A DNA stretch of 64,000 nucleotides from Mixta mediterraneensis (GTDB taxonomy: Bacteria > Pseudomonadota > Gammaproteobacteria > Enterobacterales > Enterobacteriaceae), in assembly GCF_014946725.1 (NCBI RefSeq), contig NZ_JACFXY010000006.1, forward strand, positions 62,001 to 126,000, written 5' to 3'. Shown here in pieces: positions 10,058 to 18,716 of this stretch. The stretch's first letter is position 1; each line of letters begins with the position of its first letter. The notes below the pieces were generated by a model. That model was not told the DNA's origin. It made no database searches and saw only the letters and a program-made list of their open reading frames with translations. Made by a program: the position numbers and the translations under genes.

Positions 10058-10077
10058 CGCCTTCCTGCTGGAAGGCG
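10058..10077 (-). terminator. Hairpin after tcyN
   Basis: A perfect stem (CGCCTTCC, loop TGCT, GGAAGGCG) lies 7 bp beyond the tcyN stop. On the minus strand it is followed by AATTAGCTTT, only a weak U tract. It is the probable end of the tcy transcript. Confidence 0.5.
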
Positions 10078-10083
10078 TAACGT

Positions 10084-10836
10084 TTATTGAGCGAGGAATT
10101 TTTCCAGAAACTGTTGGGTACGTGCCTGCTGTGGCTGGCTAAATAATTCTTTAGCTGCGCCCTGTTCAACAATCCGGCCTTGATCCATAAAGATAGCGCG
10201 ATCGGCCACATCACGGGCAAAGCTCATCTCATGTGTGACAATCACCATGGTTCGCTTCTCTTCTGCCAGGGCGCGAATAGTATTCAAAACTTCGCCGACC
10301 AGCTCAGGATCGAGCGCCGACGTCGGTTCATCAAACAGAATAACTTCCGGCCGCATCGCCAGGGCACACGCAATCGCGACACGCTGCTGTTGTCCCCCTG
10401 AAAGGCGGCGTGGGAAACTCTCTTCCCTGCCCTGTAATCCGACTTTCTCTAACAACGAACGTGCTCGTGCTATCGCTTCGGCTTTCGGTTCACCTTTGAC
10501 GATCACCGGCCCTTCAATGATGTTTTCCAGCACCGAACGGTGCGGAAACAGATTGAAATTCTGGAACACAAAACCAACCTGCTGACGTAGTCGCCGCACC
10601 TCCTCTTTCTGCCTGGTCTGTGCCAGCGTAGCTTCAATAGTAATATCACCGACGGTGATACGCCCACTATCCGGCACTTCCAGCAAATTAATGCTGCGCA
10701 GCAGAGTGGTCTTGCCGGAACCACTTGGTCCGATAATCGCGACCACTTCTCCCGGCGCAACGTCAAGATCGATGCCATGTAACACCGTTTGGCCGTTGAA
10801 GCTTTTGACCAGTTTACTGACCTCAATGGCACTCAT
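10084..10836 (-). CDS. tcyN: L-cystine ABC transporter ATP-binding subunit TcyN
   Basis: Cytoplasmic ATPase of the high-affinity cystine importer TcyJLN. The 250 residues show Walker A GPSGSGKTT (about 36-44), Q-loop FQNFNLFPH, signature LSGGQQQR, Walker B VILFDEPTSALD and the switch histidine in VTHE. This fits the polar amino acid (PAAT) subfamily. Its ATG overlaps the tcyL stop (ATGA), so the genes are translationally coupled. Confidence 0.95.
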   Translation of the reverse strand: MSAIEVSKLVKSFNGQTVLHGIDLDVAPGEVVAIIGPSGSGKTTLLRSINLLEVPDSGRITVGDITIEATLAQTRQKEEVRRLRQQVGFVFQNFNLFPHRSVLENIIEGPVIVKGEPKAEAIARARSLLEKVGLQGREESFPRRLSGGQQQRVAIACALAMRPEVILFDEPTSALDPELVGEVLNTIRALAEEKRTMVIVTHEMSFARDVADRAIFMDQGRIVEQGAAKELFSQPQQARTQQFLEKFLAQ

Positions 10837-11501
10837 TTCGACTCCCGATCCTGACGGTTAACGTGATTTTCCAGACGGTTTTGCAGCGCTGATAACAGCG
10901 TCGCCATTACCCAATATATCAACGATGCCGCCAGATACATGGTGAACACTTCAAGGGTACGCGAGGTAATTAACTGCGCCTGACGGAACAGCTCCGGCAC
11001 CTGGATAGTGGCTGCCAGCGAGGTATCTTTCACCAGACTGATGAAACTATTCCCTAATGGCGGCAATGCGGTGCGTGCGGCCTGCGGCAGAATAACGCGA
11101 CGCAGCGTTTGCCAGCGCGTCATACCAATACTGGCTGCCGCTTCCCATTGACCACGTTCGATAGCCGCAATCGCTCCACGCAGCGATTCTGAAGCGTAGG
11201 CTGCCGTATTTAGCGACAAACCAATCATTGCCGACGGGATCGGATCCAGCTCAATGCCAAACTGGGGCAGACCGTAGTAAATCATAAACAGTTGTGCGAT
11301 CAGCGGTGTACCCCGAAAAATCGACACATAGAAGCGCGCCAGCCAGTTGACCGGCCAGAAGTGAGACAGGCGCATCAACGCTAAAATGAAACCCAGCACC
11401 AGACCAAAGAACATCCCGCCGATACTGAGCTGTAGCGTGAACAGCGCGCCCTTTAATAAAAATGGTGCTGAATCCAGCACCAGTTGGAAGCTTTCCAGCA
11501 T
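10833..11501 (-). CDS. tcyL: L-cystine ABC transporter permease TcyL
   Basis: Inner-membrane permease of the cystine importer, 222 residues with about five hydrophobic helices. The HisM-type coupling motif (EAAASIGMTRWQTLRRVILPQA) contacts the ATPase. Its start overlaps the tcyJ stop (TAATG) and its end overlaps the tcyN start, a tight three-gene operon. Confidence 0.95.
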   Translation of the reverse strand: MLESFQLVLDSAPFLLKGALFTLQLSIGGMFFGLVLGFILALMRLSHFWPVNWLARFYVSIFRGTPLIAQLFMIYYGLPQFGIELDPIPSAMIGLSLNTAAYASESLRGAIAAIERGQWEAAASIGMTRWQTLRRVILPQAARTALPPLGNSFISLVKDTSLAATIQVPELFRQAQLITSRTLEVFTMYLAASLIYWVMATLLSALQNRLENHVNRQDRESK

Positions 11502-12301
11502 TATTTAGTCACATCCGCACCGAACCATTTTTCGGATAGCTTGCTCAGCGATCCGTCTTTCTGAATTTCAGCAATCGCCTGATTAATCGCGTTCAGCAAA
11601 TCCTCATTGCCTTTACGCAAGGCAACGCCGGCTTCAAGACGGGAAAACGCGTTCCCCGCTACGGCCATGGTATTCCCGGTTTTTTTCACCAGATCCAGTG
11701 CGGCCAGGCGATCCACTAAGATTGCATCCAGGCGCCCTGAACGCAGATCCTGATATTTTGTGGGATCATCATCATAAGTGCGGATGTCTACGCCTTTTAC
11801 GTTATTACGCAGCCATTGCTCGTAATTTGATCCCAAACCGACACCCACTTTCTTACCGGCCAAATCTTCTGGCCGGGTGATGGTGCCCGCTTTAGTTTTC
11901 ATGGTCAGCGCCTGAACGCCGGAAATGGTGTAAGGCGTGGAGAAATCGTATTTCTTCTTCCGCTCATCAGAGATGGTCACCTGATTGATCACGACGTCGA
12001 TACGTCTGGAATCAAGAGAAGCCAGCATACCGTCCCATTTGGTTGGTTTCAGGCTGGCTTTTACGCCAAGGTGCTGCGCCAGCTGCTGTGCGAACTCCAC
12101 TTCAAAGCCTGTCAGTTTTCCCCTTTCGTCCTGGAAACTGAACGGCGGATAAGTCCCTTCCAGGCCGACCAGCAGCGTGCCGCGATCTTTTATTTTATTC
12201 AGCAAGTTTTCTGCAGCAAAGGTTTTGACGTTAAAACCGGCGATCAACGCCATTGCCATAACGCCCATCGCCAGCTGGCGACCTATACGAGAGAAAGTCA
12301 T
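11501..12301 (-). CDS. tcyJ: Periplasmic L-cystine-binding protein TcyJ (FliY)
   Basis: Solute-binding protein that captures cystine in the periplasm for TcyLN. The ATG at 12301 follows a GGGGTG ribosome-binding site and gives 266 residues, exactly the E. coli length. There is a signal peptide (MTFSRIGRQLAMGVMAMALIA... cut after AFA-like TFAA) and an SBP_bac_3 core (TLLVGLEGTYPPFSF, DVVINQVTISDER). An upstream in-frame start would add 12 unconserved residues. In E. coli tcyJ precedes dcyD; here the two are swapped. Confidence 0.95.
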   Translation of the reverse strand: MTFSRIGRQLAMGVMAMALIAGFNVKTFAAENLLNKIKDRGTLLVGLEGTYPPFSFQDERGKLTGFEVEFAQQLAQHLGVKASLKPTKWDGMLASLDSRRIDVVINQVTISDERKKKYDFSTPYTISGVQALTMKTKAGTITRPEDLAGKKVGVGLGSNYEQWLRNNVKGVDIRTYDDDPTKYQDLRSGRLDAILVDRLAALDLVKKTGNTMAVAGNAFSRLEAGVALRKGNEDLLNAINQAIAEIQKDGSLSKLSEKWFGADVTK

Positions 12302-12395
12302 ATTCACCCCAATTTTTACTCTGTTTTGCGACAGCAACAGACTGTCAGCCCCAATGTGATAACTGATAGATTATAAACTGATTTTTGGCACCGCA

Positions 12396-13382
12396 TCAGA
12401 ATGAAGGGTGATAAGCAAATAACGCCGGGGCGCCACCCGTATGTATAAACAACAGCGGACCTTCACGACGGAAACGGTTTTGACTGACACCATCCAGTAA
12501 CCCCGCCATCGCTTTTCCGGTATATACCGGATCGAGCAGGATGCCTTCCAGACGTGCCAGCAGCTTCACCGCTTCCATCCCTTCTTCATTCGGCTCACCG
12601 TAGTGCGGCGCGAAATAATCATCCCAAAGGGTAACCGGCGCGTTGACAGCTATTTCCAGCTTTGCCGCCAGCGACTGACGGATATGTTCTACCAGCGGTA
12701 GCTGCGCTGCTACTTTGCGGGAAACCGTGACGCCGACCAGTTCGGTTTCTGGCAGCAGATGCTCCAGCCCCAGGGCCAGCCCGGCATGGGTGCCAGCACT
12801 GCCTGAAGCGACGACCACTGCGGCGAAATCCACTACGCCTTCGCTTTGATGAACAATTTCCTGCGCACACTCCACATAGCCTAGCGCCCCGAGTGCATTA
12901 GAGCCGCCCACGGGGATTACATAAGGACGGAAGCCTTGCAGTTCCAGCCGGGTGGCCTGTTCAGCGAGTTGTTCATTGGGATTGTGCAGCGCATCCACCA
13001 TGATGATTTCAGCGTCCATCAGATCGAGCAATAAGCGATTACCGTTACTGAGGTAATTCTCTGCAGTCGTGCCAATGGGATTTTCCAGCAGCGCAACGCA
13101 TTTCAGGCCCAGTTTGGCTGCCACGGCGGCGGTCTGCCGAACATGATTAGACTGGATTGCGCCAGCGGTAAGCAGTACGTCTGCGCCTTCACGCAAGGCG
13201 TCGGCGGCAAGAAACTCAAGTTTACGCAGCTTATTGCCGCCCATGGCAACTGGCGTGACATCGTCACGTTTTATGAATATATCGCGACCAAGATAGTCAG
13301 AAAGACGCGGCAGATGTTCAAGCGGTGTCGGCGCGCCCAGCAACTCCAGACGCGGAAATTGATTGATCAGATGTAAAGACAA
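12396..13382 (-). CDS. dcyD: D-cysteine desulfhydrase
   Basis: PLP enzyme converting D-cysteine to pyruvate, H2S and ammonia. The 328 residues match the ACC-deaminase/DcyD family throughout. The PLP lysine lies in [11 protein letters not shown] (near residue 52), [15 protein letters not shown] follows, and [15 protein letters not shown] holds the phosphate. It begins with TTG at 13382, preceded by CTGGAGG at good spacing; no better in-frame ATG exists. It sits between fliZ and the cystine transporter, consistent with a cystine/D-cysteine sulfur module. Confidence 0.94.
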   Translation of the reverse strand: MSLHLINQFPRLELLGAPTPLEHLPRLSDYLGRDIFIKRDDVTPVAMGGNKLRKLEFLAADALREGADVLLTAGAIQSNHVRQTAAVAAKLGLKCVALLENPIGTTAENYLSNGNRLLLDLMDAEIIMVDALHNPNEQLAEQATRLELQGFRPYVIPVGGSNALGALGYVECAQEIVHQSEGVVDFAAVVVASGSAGTHAGLALGLEHLLPETELVGVTVSRKVAAQLPLVEHIRQSLAAKLEIAVNAPVTLWDDYFAPHYGEPNEEGMEAVKLLARLEGILLDPVYTGKAMAGLLDGVSQNRFRREGPLLFIHTGGAPALFAYHPSF

Positions 13383-13520
13383 AACTGCCTCCAGGGCATG
13401 TGCTAAATATCTTTACAGTGTTGCAGAAGATGAAGAAAGGATCATCCGTAAATCTGCGAAGCGCTGCTCGTGGGCAGTTTTACGTTGCCCACGAGATAGC
13501 CGTTTTTATGCGATTCCACC

Positions 13521-14024
13521 TCAGTTCTGTTGCCAGCCCAAAAATTGATCGTACTTACGCAATGCAATGCGGTAATTATTATTACCCGCATCGGGCAAAT
13601 CACTTTCCAGACATTCATGCCAGCTATTGCCTTGCAATCGGTCCGCAGGAAAATTTTTGGCCTTTAGCATATCGTTCAGTCGACGCAGCCGCACCACGTA
13701 TTCACGGATCGTGCTGGGACTCATTTCGGTCTGCTCAAACAGGTACTGCTTAAACGCCATAATGTCGAAATAATTAGGATGGGTATTGCAAAAAATGTCG
13801 CTGCAAAAACGACATAGCGCGGTCAGTTCGGACTGAAGCTTCAGCCACAATTGTTCATCAATCATTTGGTCCATGCGAGCGATGGCCTCTTTATTGATGA
13901 TCTGGCCGCGAAAAACAAGCGCCATACGATCTAACACCTTGCCACAATGTGAACAATTACTCTGGCTGTGTTTATAGTCTTTAAGATAGCGACTTAACGG
14001 TCTGGCTTTGGATTTGGCTCCCAT
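13521..14024 (-). CDS. fliZ: Flagellar/RpoS-antagonist regulator FliZ
   Basis: DNA-binding regulator cotranscribed with fliA; in enterics it represses RpoS-type promoters and promotes motility. The 167 residues (E. coli 183) retain RPLSRYLKDYKHSQ at the N-terminus, a CXXC-type cysteine-rich middle, and the integrase-core-like segment FEQTEMSPSTIREYVVRLRRL with NNYRIALRKY. It has a shorter C-terminus than E. coli. It starts 50 bp after fliA. Confidence 0.95.
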   Translation of the reverse strand: MGAKSKARPLSRYLKDYKHSQSNCSHCGKVLDRMALVFRGQIINKEAIARMDQMIDEQLWLKLQSELTALCRFCSDIFCNTHPNYFDIMAFKQYLFEQTEMSPSTIREYVVRLRRLNDMLKAKNFPADRLQGNSWHECLESDLPDAGNNNYRIALRKYDQFLGWQQN

Positions 14025-14074
14025 TGCTGAGTCCCCGGTGTCTTATATTTTTGGATCGCCAGGAACTGAGACTG

Positions 14075-14797
14075 CTAGCGCGCTCCCGTAAGCCGGGCAC
14101 GCAGGCGTTTGATCGCCTGACTATGCAGTTGACTGACGCGGGATTCCCCCACTTCAAGCACCGCACCAATCTCTTTCAGGTTCAGTTCTTCCTGGTAGTA
14201 CAGTGTCAGCACCATCTTTTCACGATCGGGTAACGCTTCGATCGCTTCAATGACGCGCTCACGTAGACTCCCTTCCAGCAACTGATGAAGCGGATTAGCC
14301 TCTTCATGGCCTTCCGTCACCAGCTCCGCACTCTCGCCGTGTTCTTCCCGATACTCGTCGTAGGAGAAGAGCTGGCTGTTGTTAGTATCCAGCAGGATCT
14401 GCCGGTACTCCTCCAGCGAAACGTTCAACTGTTGAGCCACTTCCTGCTCGGTAGCAGCACGCCCCAACGTCTGTTCTACCTGATGCATGGCCCCGGCTAC
14501 CTCGCGTGCATGACGGCGAACGCTACGTGGCGCCCAGTCCCGGCTGCGAAGCTCATCCAGCATTGCGCCACGAATACGCTGCACGGCATAAGTCGTAAAG
14601 GCTGTGCCCTGAAGCGCATCGTAGCGTTCCACAGCATTTAACAGCCCAATACCACCTGCCTGCAGCAGATCGTCAAGTTCAACGCTGGCGGGCAGACGCA
14701 CCTGCAAACGCAGCGCTTCGTGTCGCACCAGAGGAACGTAGCGCTGCCAGAGCGAATGCTTATCCATCACGCCATCAGCGGTATAGAAATCGTTCAC
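14075..14797 (-). CDS. fliA: RNA polymerase sigma-28 factor FliA
   Basis: Sigma factor for late flagellar genes. The 240 residues carry region 2 (LLQAGGIGLLNAVERYD, FTTYAVQRIRGAMLDELR), region 3 and a region 4 helix-turn-helix (LNLKEIGAVLEVGESRVSQLHSQA). A sigma-28 promoter lies just upstream, indicating autoregulation. Matching promoters precede three other genes in the window (HNH-like gene, fliD, ycgR), defining a local FliA regulon. Confidence 0.97.
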   Translation of the reverse strand: MNDFYTADGVMDKHSLWQRYVPLVRHEALRLQVRLPASVELDDLLQAGGIGLLNAVERYDALQGTAFTTYAVQRIRGAMLDELRSRDWAPRSVRRHAREVAGAMHQVEQTLGRAATEQEVAQQLNVSLEEYRQILLDTNNSQLFSYDEYREEHGESAELVTEGHEEANPLHQLLEGSLRERVIEAIEALPDREKMVLTLYYQEELNLKEIGAVLEVGESRVSQLHSQAIKRLRARLTGAR

Positions 14798-14821
14798 GTT
14801 GACTACCCTGCGTTAATGAAG

Positions 14822-14848
14822 TTATCGGCATGATTATCCAATTCTGTA
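14822..14848 (-). promoter_or_regulatory. Sigma-28 promoter of fliA
   Basis: On the minus strand TACA (14848-14845), a 15-bp spacer and GCCGATAA (14829-14822) match the TAAA-N15-GCCGATAA consensus with one change. It lies 25 bp before the fliA start, as expected for autoregulated fliA. Confidence 0.8.
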
Positions 14849-14906
14849 GGACTTTCGATTGGGGGAATAGGCGGGGTAAATCGAGGTTATTTCAATTTTG
14901 TTATTT

Positions 14907-14929
14907 CCAGGAGCGGCGGCCGCTCCTGG
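14907..14929. terminator. Strong inverted repeat between fliA and the HNH-like gene
   Basis: A GC-rich perfect palindromic hairpin (CCAGGAGCGG ... CCGCTCCTGG) lies 10 bp past the stop of the HNH-like gene. There is no U tract on that strand, so it is only a possible terminator or attenuator between that gene and fliA. Confidence 0.45.
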
Positions 14930-14938
14930 ATGGGTTGA

Positions 14939-15907
14939 TTAGCGCAGCGCTAGCAGCCTCTGCCACGTACCGGGCGGCACCGCGTCCCACAGCGCACAAA
15001 CTTGCCCTGCCAGCGCCTGATAAAACGGGATAAGACTTTCCTGAGCCTCTACGCCGGGATGGAAATAAATTCGCCCTGATTCACCATCAATATTAATCAA
15101 TCGATTGATAAACAAACGTTGTAGATCGCTACGTAAAAAAAGCCCGTTATCAACGCTGTTATCGGCCAAAAAACCTTCTTCATTTTCACGGGTATCGATA
15201 TAGCAGGCTTCCACCCACGGCCAGTTATAACGATCGGCGAGGCGCGTACCCGTTATTACACAAGCGCCATAACGGGCTTTTACCGCTGCGGTGAAGTCTG
15301 CCTGGCTGGCGCGTTGCAGCACTTTCGCTTTGACGCGCCGTCCCACTTCGGTTCCAGGTATGACTGCGGCGGGGACTTTATCCTGCGGCGTGCTGAGCAC
15401 CACGATAAACTGAATGCGACGCGACTGTGGAAAACACGGGTTAGAGTGCGCATCGAATAGCTGCCAGTAGGTTTCCTCTTCATCCTGTCGCATTAAAACC
15501 AGCTTATAGCCGCGGCTGGTTAACAGATTTTGTGCAACGCCCGAGTGTGGATCGATCATCGCGTAAACCCGGCTTTCCCCCATCACCCGCCACAGATTCT
15601 CTTTTTTCTCTTTTTCGCCCCGGCGGAAATAGAGGAAAGACAATTGCTGCCTGAGATAATGCTCAAAACGACGCAGGTAGTTTTTACGATCGTTATCGTT
15701 AGAGATAAACAGCAGATCTTCCAGCGGGCTGTTGCTTTCCTCATGGGCAAATACCGCACGGATTTTCAGCGTGCGATAGCTGGTGCTTGGGCTGAGCAAG
15801 GCGCGTGCCGTTAACTCTTTCTCTTCAGGGTATTGCTGGGCATAACGCAGGGCGATCTCCTCAAAGGACAGCAGCTCACCCGGTAACAAGTCATAATTGA
15901 AGCGCAT
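14939..15907 (-). CDS. Uncharacterised protein with a degenerate HNH_2-like domain, sigma-28 controlled
   Basis: A 322-residue cytoplasmic protein; no signal peptide or membrane helix is seen. The C-terminal third resembles HNH_2 nucleases: ACVITGTR near residue 217, then VEACYID where the family has an AAHI-type His, and NGLFLRSDLQRLF where the family has a His in place of Gln. Both usual catalytic histidines therefore appear lost (Tyr and Gln). The N-terminal two thirds match nothing I recognise. The ATG at 15907 follows CTGGAG; the in-frame TTG 21 bp upstream lacks a site. It occupies the usual fliC position between fliA and fliD and has its own sigma-28 promoter. A motility-linked, non-nuclease role is inferred. 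Confidence 0.8.
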   Translation of the reverse strand: MRFNYDLLPGELLSFEEIALRYAQQYPEEKELTARALLSPSTSYRTLKIRAVFAHEESNSPLEDLLFISNDNDRKNYLRRFEHYLRQQLSFLYFRRGEKEKKENLWRVMGESRVYAMIDPHSGVAQNLLTSRGYKLVLMRQDEEETYWQLFDAHSNPCFPQSRRIQFIVVLSTPQDKVPAAVIPGTEVGRRVKAKVLQRASQADFTAAVKARYGACVITGTRLADRYNWPWVEACYIDTRENEEGFLADNSVDNGLFLRSDLQRLFINRLINIDGESGRIYFHPGVEAQESLIPFYQALAGQVCALWDAVPPGTWQRLLALR

Positions 15908-15960
15908 AGACACTCCAGAAGTCGGCAAAAAGAATCAAACTGGTCTCGTTCTGAAGCAAG

Positions 15961-15987
15961 TTATCGGCAGAGGGGGCGGGATCTGTA
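15961..15987 (-). promoter_or_regulatory. Sigma-28 promoter of the HNH-like gene
   Basis: The minus strand reads TACA (15987-15984), a 15-bp spacer and a perfect GCCGATAA (15968-15961). It is the same as the fliA promoter in both elements and lies 54 bp before the ATG at 15907. It points only at the HNH-like gene. Confidence 0.78.
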
Positions 15988-16378
15988 ACAGAGAGGTTAC
16001 GTTTTAGGCGGGTCTGCCTGATGCACGGTTAGGCTCATCCCGGCAGGATTGAATGTTGTCCTGGATTGAAGCCAGGTCAGAATCAGAATTGCCCCCCTTC
16101 TGAGACTGAACAGGCCGTTCACGGATATGCTGTAGATGATACGAAAAACACATGCCTTAATTTACCGGCTTTAGCGCCGTCAGGTTTGTTAGTGTCTGCC
16201 CGTAAATAATTTTTGGGATTTTTCAGCTCCCGGCAAAATTTTTTGCTTCTGCCCGTCACGCGACGGTGTTTACCGCCCGCTCCTCAACTTCTTCAGAGAA
16301 GGTTAATGCTTTTTCTAGCGTCTGAAATACCCTTCTCTCTGGGTCCTATTCGCGTTATTACCGGTGAGCAAATAAATT
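15988..16378. other. Gene-free spacer between the HNH-like gene and fliD
   Basis: About 390 bp without a credible coding sequence, where flagellin would normally be encoded. I searched it for flagellin-like coding (N-terminal MAQVINTNS type) on both strands and saw none. Several T-rich runs are present near 16208-16245. Confidence 0.6.
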
Positions 16379-16405
16379 TAAACTTTATCCAATAAAGGCC
16401 GATAA
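16379..16405 (+). promoter_or_regulatory. Sigma-28 promoter of fliD
   Basis: TAAA (16379-16382), exactly 15 bp, then GCCGATAA (16398-16405): a perfect match to the FliA consensus, 45 bp before the fliD start codon. It should drive fliDST. Confidence 0.9.
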
Positions 16406-16449
16406 CTCTGGTGTTCAAACTCCGTGTCGACCATATAAAAGGAAATAAC

Positions 16450-17883
16450 ATGGCAAGTATCTCTACTCTGGGTATCGGTTCAGGCCTCGACTTAAGCACC
16501 ATTTTGGATAGCCTGACCACTGCTGAGAAGGCGTCCCTAACGCCTATCTCTACTCAACAGTCGGCCTATACGGCTAAATTAAGTGCTTACGGTACGCTGA
16601 AAAGCGCGTTAACCACTTTTCAGACGGCAAACACCGCGCTGAATAATGCTGACCTGTTTACCGCAACCACGGCAACCAGCAGTTCGACAGCTTTTAGTGC
16701 AACCACGTCAGGCAGCACCGTGGCGGGAAAATACACCGTCAGCATTGAAAAACTGGCACAGGCACAAACGCTGACCTCTGCGGTTCAGACCAGCAAAGAC
16801 ACCGCGTTGGGCAGCTCGGATACCAGCCGCACCCTAACCATTAAGCTGGAAGATGGCACCAGTAAAGACATCAGCCTGACCAGCGATCAAACCTCGCTGA
16901 CCGGCATGCGCGACGCAATTAACAGCGCCGGCGCAGGCGTCAGCGCCAGTATTATCAAGGTAGCCGATGGTCAATATCGTCTGTCGCTCACCGCCAGCCA
17001 AACCGGTACGGAAAATGCGGTTTCCTCCATTACCGTAACCGGCGACAGCGCGCTGCAGGACATCGTTGGCTTCGATAAAAGCAACACGGCTACGGATGCT
17101 GACAGTAAAAATCCGATGGAGATCAGCGTTGAGGCCCAGGATGCAAAACTGACCGTAAACAACGTTGAGATAACCAGCAGCAGCAATACCATTAGCGATG
17201 CGCTGGAAGGCATTACCTTAAATCTGAAAGACGTCACCAGCGGCAACCAGACGCTGACCATCGCCAGCGATACGTCAAAAGCGAAAAACGCCATTACTAC
17301 ATGGGTAGACGCCTATAACACCCTGCTGGATCAGTTCAATACCCTGACTAAATACACTGCCGTTGATGTGGGCGCCGACGCTCAGGATACCAGCAACGGC
17401 GCACTGCTTGGCGACAGTACCCTGCGCACCATTCAGACCCAGTTGAAGAGCATGCTGACCAACGCACAAAGCTCATCGACTTATAAAACCCTGGCGCAAA
17501 TTGGTATCACCACCGACCCCTCTACGGGCTCGCTGGAAGTCGATTCCGACAAGCTGGATACCACGCTCAGCGCTGATGCTGATGGCGTGAAAGAGATGAT
17601 CGTCGGCGACGGCAAAACGACGGGAATCACCACCACTATCGCGACCAACCTGACCGGCTGGCTGTCATCGACCGGTATTATCCAGGCTGCAACGGACGGC
17701 GTGAGTAAAACGCTGAACAACCTGACCGATCAGTACAACGCTACAAGTACGCGCATCGATAACCTGGTGGCGCGTTATAAAGCACAATTCTCCCAGCTCG
17801 ACGTATTAATGAGCTCGCTCAACAGCACCAGTAGTTACCTGACGCAGCAGTTCGAAACGTCAAGCAGCTCAAGCAGCTCGTAA
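16450..17883 (+). CDS. fliD: Flagellar hook-associated protein 2 (filament cap) FliD
   Basis: Caps the growing filament and folds exported flagellin. The 477 residues begin MASISTLGIGSGLDLSTILDSL, the conserved FliD N-terminus. They have the usual Thr/Ser-rich exposed middle and the C-terminal coiled region LTDQYNATSTRIDNLVARYKAQFSQLD. The very end is a poly-Ser tail (SSSSSS). The ATG at 16450 follows AAAAGGAAATAAC; longer in-frame starts overlap the promoter. It is first gene of fliDST. Confidence 0.96.
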   Translation: MASISTLGIGSGLDLSTILDSLTTAEKASLTPISTQQSAYTAKLSAYGTLKSALTTFQTANTALNNADLFTATTATSSSTAFSATTSGSTVAGKYTVSIEKLAQAQTLTSAVQTSKDTALGSSDTSRTLTIKLEDGTSKDISLTSDQTSLTGMRDAINSAGAGVSASIIKVADGQYRLSLTASQTGTENAVSSITVTGDSALQDIVGFDKSNTATDADSKNPMEISVEAQDAKLTVNNVEITSSSNTISDALEGITLNLKDVTSGNQTLTIASDTSKAKNAITTWVDAYNTLLDQFNTLTKYTAVDVGADAQDTSNGALLGDSTLRTIQTQLKSMLTNAQSSSTYKTLAQIGITTDPSTGSLEVDSDKLDTTLSADADGVKEMIVGDGKTTGITTTIATNLTGWLSSTGIIQAATDGVSKTLNNLTDQYNATSTRIDNLVARYKAQFSQLDVLMSSLNSTSSYLTQQFETSSSSSSS

Positions 17884-17896
17884 TTAAGGAGTGACC

Positions 17897-18307
17897 ATGT
17901 ACAGTGCAACAGGCACACAAGCCTATGCAAAAATTGGCGTCGAAAGCGCCGTATTGAGTGCCAGTCAAAAGCAGCTGGTGACCATGCTGTTCGACGGCGC
18001 AATCAGCGCAATGATTCGCGCGCGTCTGTTTATGCAGGACGGCAATACCGAAGGCAAAGGCAATGCGATTTCCAAAGCGATTAACATCATTGAAGGGGGA
18101 TTGAAACAGGGCCTTGATGAGAATAGCGGTGATGAACTGGCCGATAACCTTGTCGGCCTGTATAGCTATATGACTCGTCGCCTGTTGAAAGCCAACCTGC
18201 ACAACGATGTTGCCGCGATTGAAGAAGTCGAAGGCCTGCTGCGCAACATTGCGGATGCCTGGAAAGAAGTTGCACAACCTCAAACTCTGATTCAGGACGC
18301 CGTTTAA
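17897..18307 (+). CDS. fliS: Flagellin export chaperone FliS
   Basis: Cytoplasmic chaperone that binds the flagellin C-terminus before export. It is 136 residues, the same length as E. coli FliS, with [27 protein letters not shown] and the four-helix core ([18 protein letters not shown]). The ATG at 17897 is preceded by AAGGA at 6 bp; a GTG two codons upstream is less likely. Its presence implies a flagellin gene elsewhere in the genome. Confidence 0.96.
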   Translation: MYSATGTQAYAKIGVESAVLSASQKQLVTMLFDGAISAMIRARLFMQDGNTEGKGNAISKAINIIEGGLKQGLDENSGDELADNLVGLYSYMTRRLLKANLHNDVAAIEEVEGLLRNIADAWKEVAQPQTLIQDAV

Positions 18308-18672
18308 TGACTAATGCACCGCATCTGATTACCACTTATCAACAGTTACTCAGCCTGAGCCAGGGGATGTTGCGTCTCGCTACCAATGGCGAATGGGAAG
18401 CCTTGATTGCCACAGAAATGGATTACGTCAGCGCGGTGCAAAAGCTAGTGCAATCGACAGAAGAAGCCGCGCCTTCTGCCCAGGCACAGGAGCAGTTGCG
18501 TCCGGTGCTACGTCATATTCTGGATAACGAAAGTGAGGTGAAACGTCTGTTGCAGATGCGCATGGAAGAGCTGGCTTCACTGGTTGGCCAGTCACCACGC
18601 CAGAAATCGGTGCTTCCCGCCTATGGCAAGCAAGGAGGCATTGTCATGGTGCCACACGAGATCCAACCTTAA
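18307..18672 (+). CDS. fliT: Flagellar chaperone and FlhDC antagonist FliT
   Basis: Export chaperone for FliD; in Salmonella it also inhibits FlhDC. It is a 121-residue helical protein ([22 protein letters not shown] ... [15 protein letters not shown]) with the E. coli length. The start overlaps the fliS stop (TAATG). Identity rests largely on position and helical pattern, since FliT is poorly conserved. Confidence 0.92.
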   Translation: MTNAPHLITTYQQLLSLSQGMLRLATNGEWEALIATEMDYVSAVQKLVQSTEEAAPSAQAQEQLRPVLRHILDNESEVKRLLQMRMEELASLVGQSPRQKSVLPAYGKQGGIVMVPHEIQP

Positions 18673-18684
18673 CCTGCCGTAATC

Positions 18685-18716
18685 GTGTCGCACAGATATA
18701 TTTTTCTGCGCGACAC
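18685..18716 (+). terminator. Terminator after fliDST
   Basis: A hairpin with stem GTGTCGC/GCGACAC and inner CAGA/TCTG lies 12 bp past the fliT stop and is followed by GCCTTTTCT. Confidence 0.75.
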
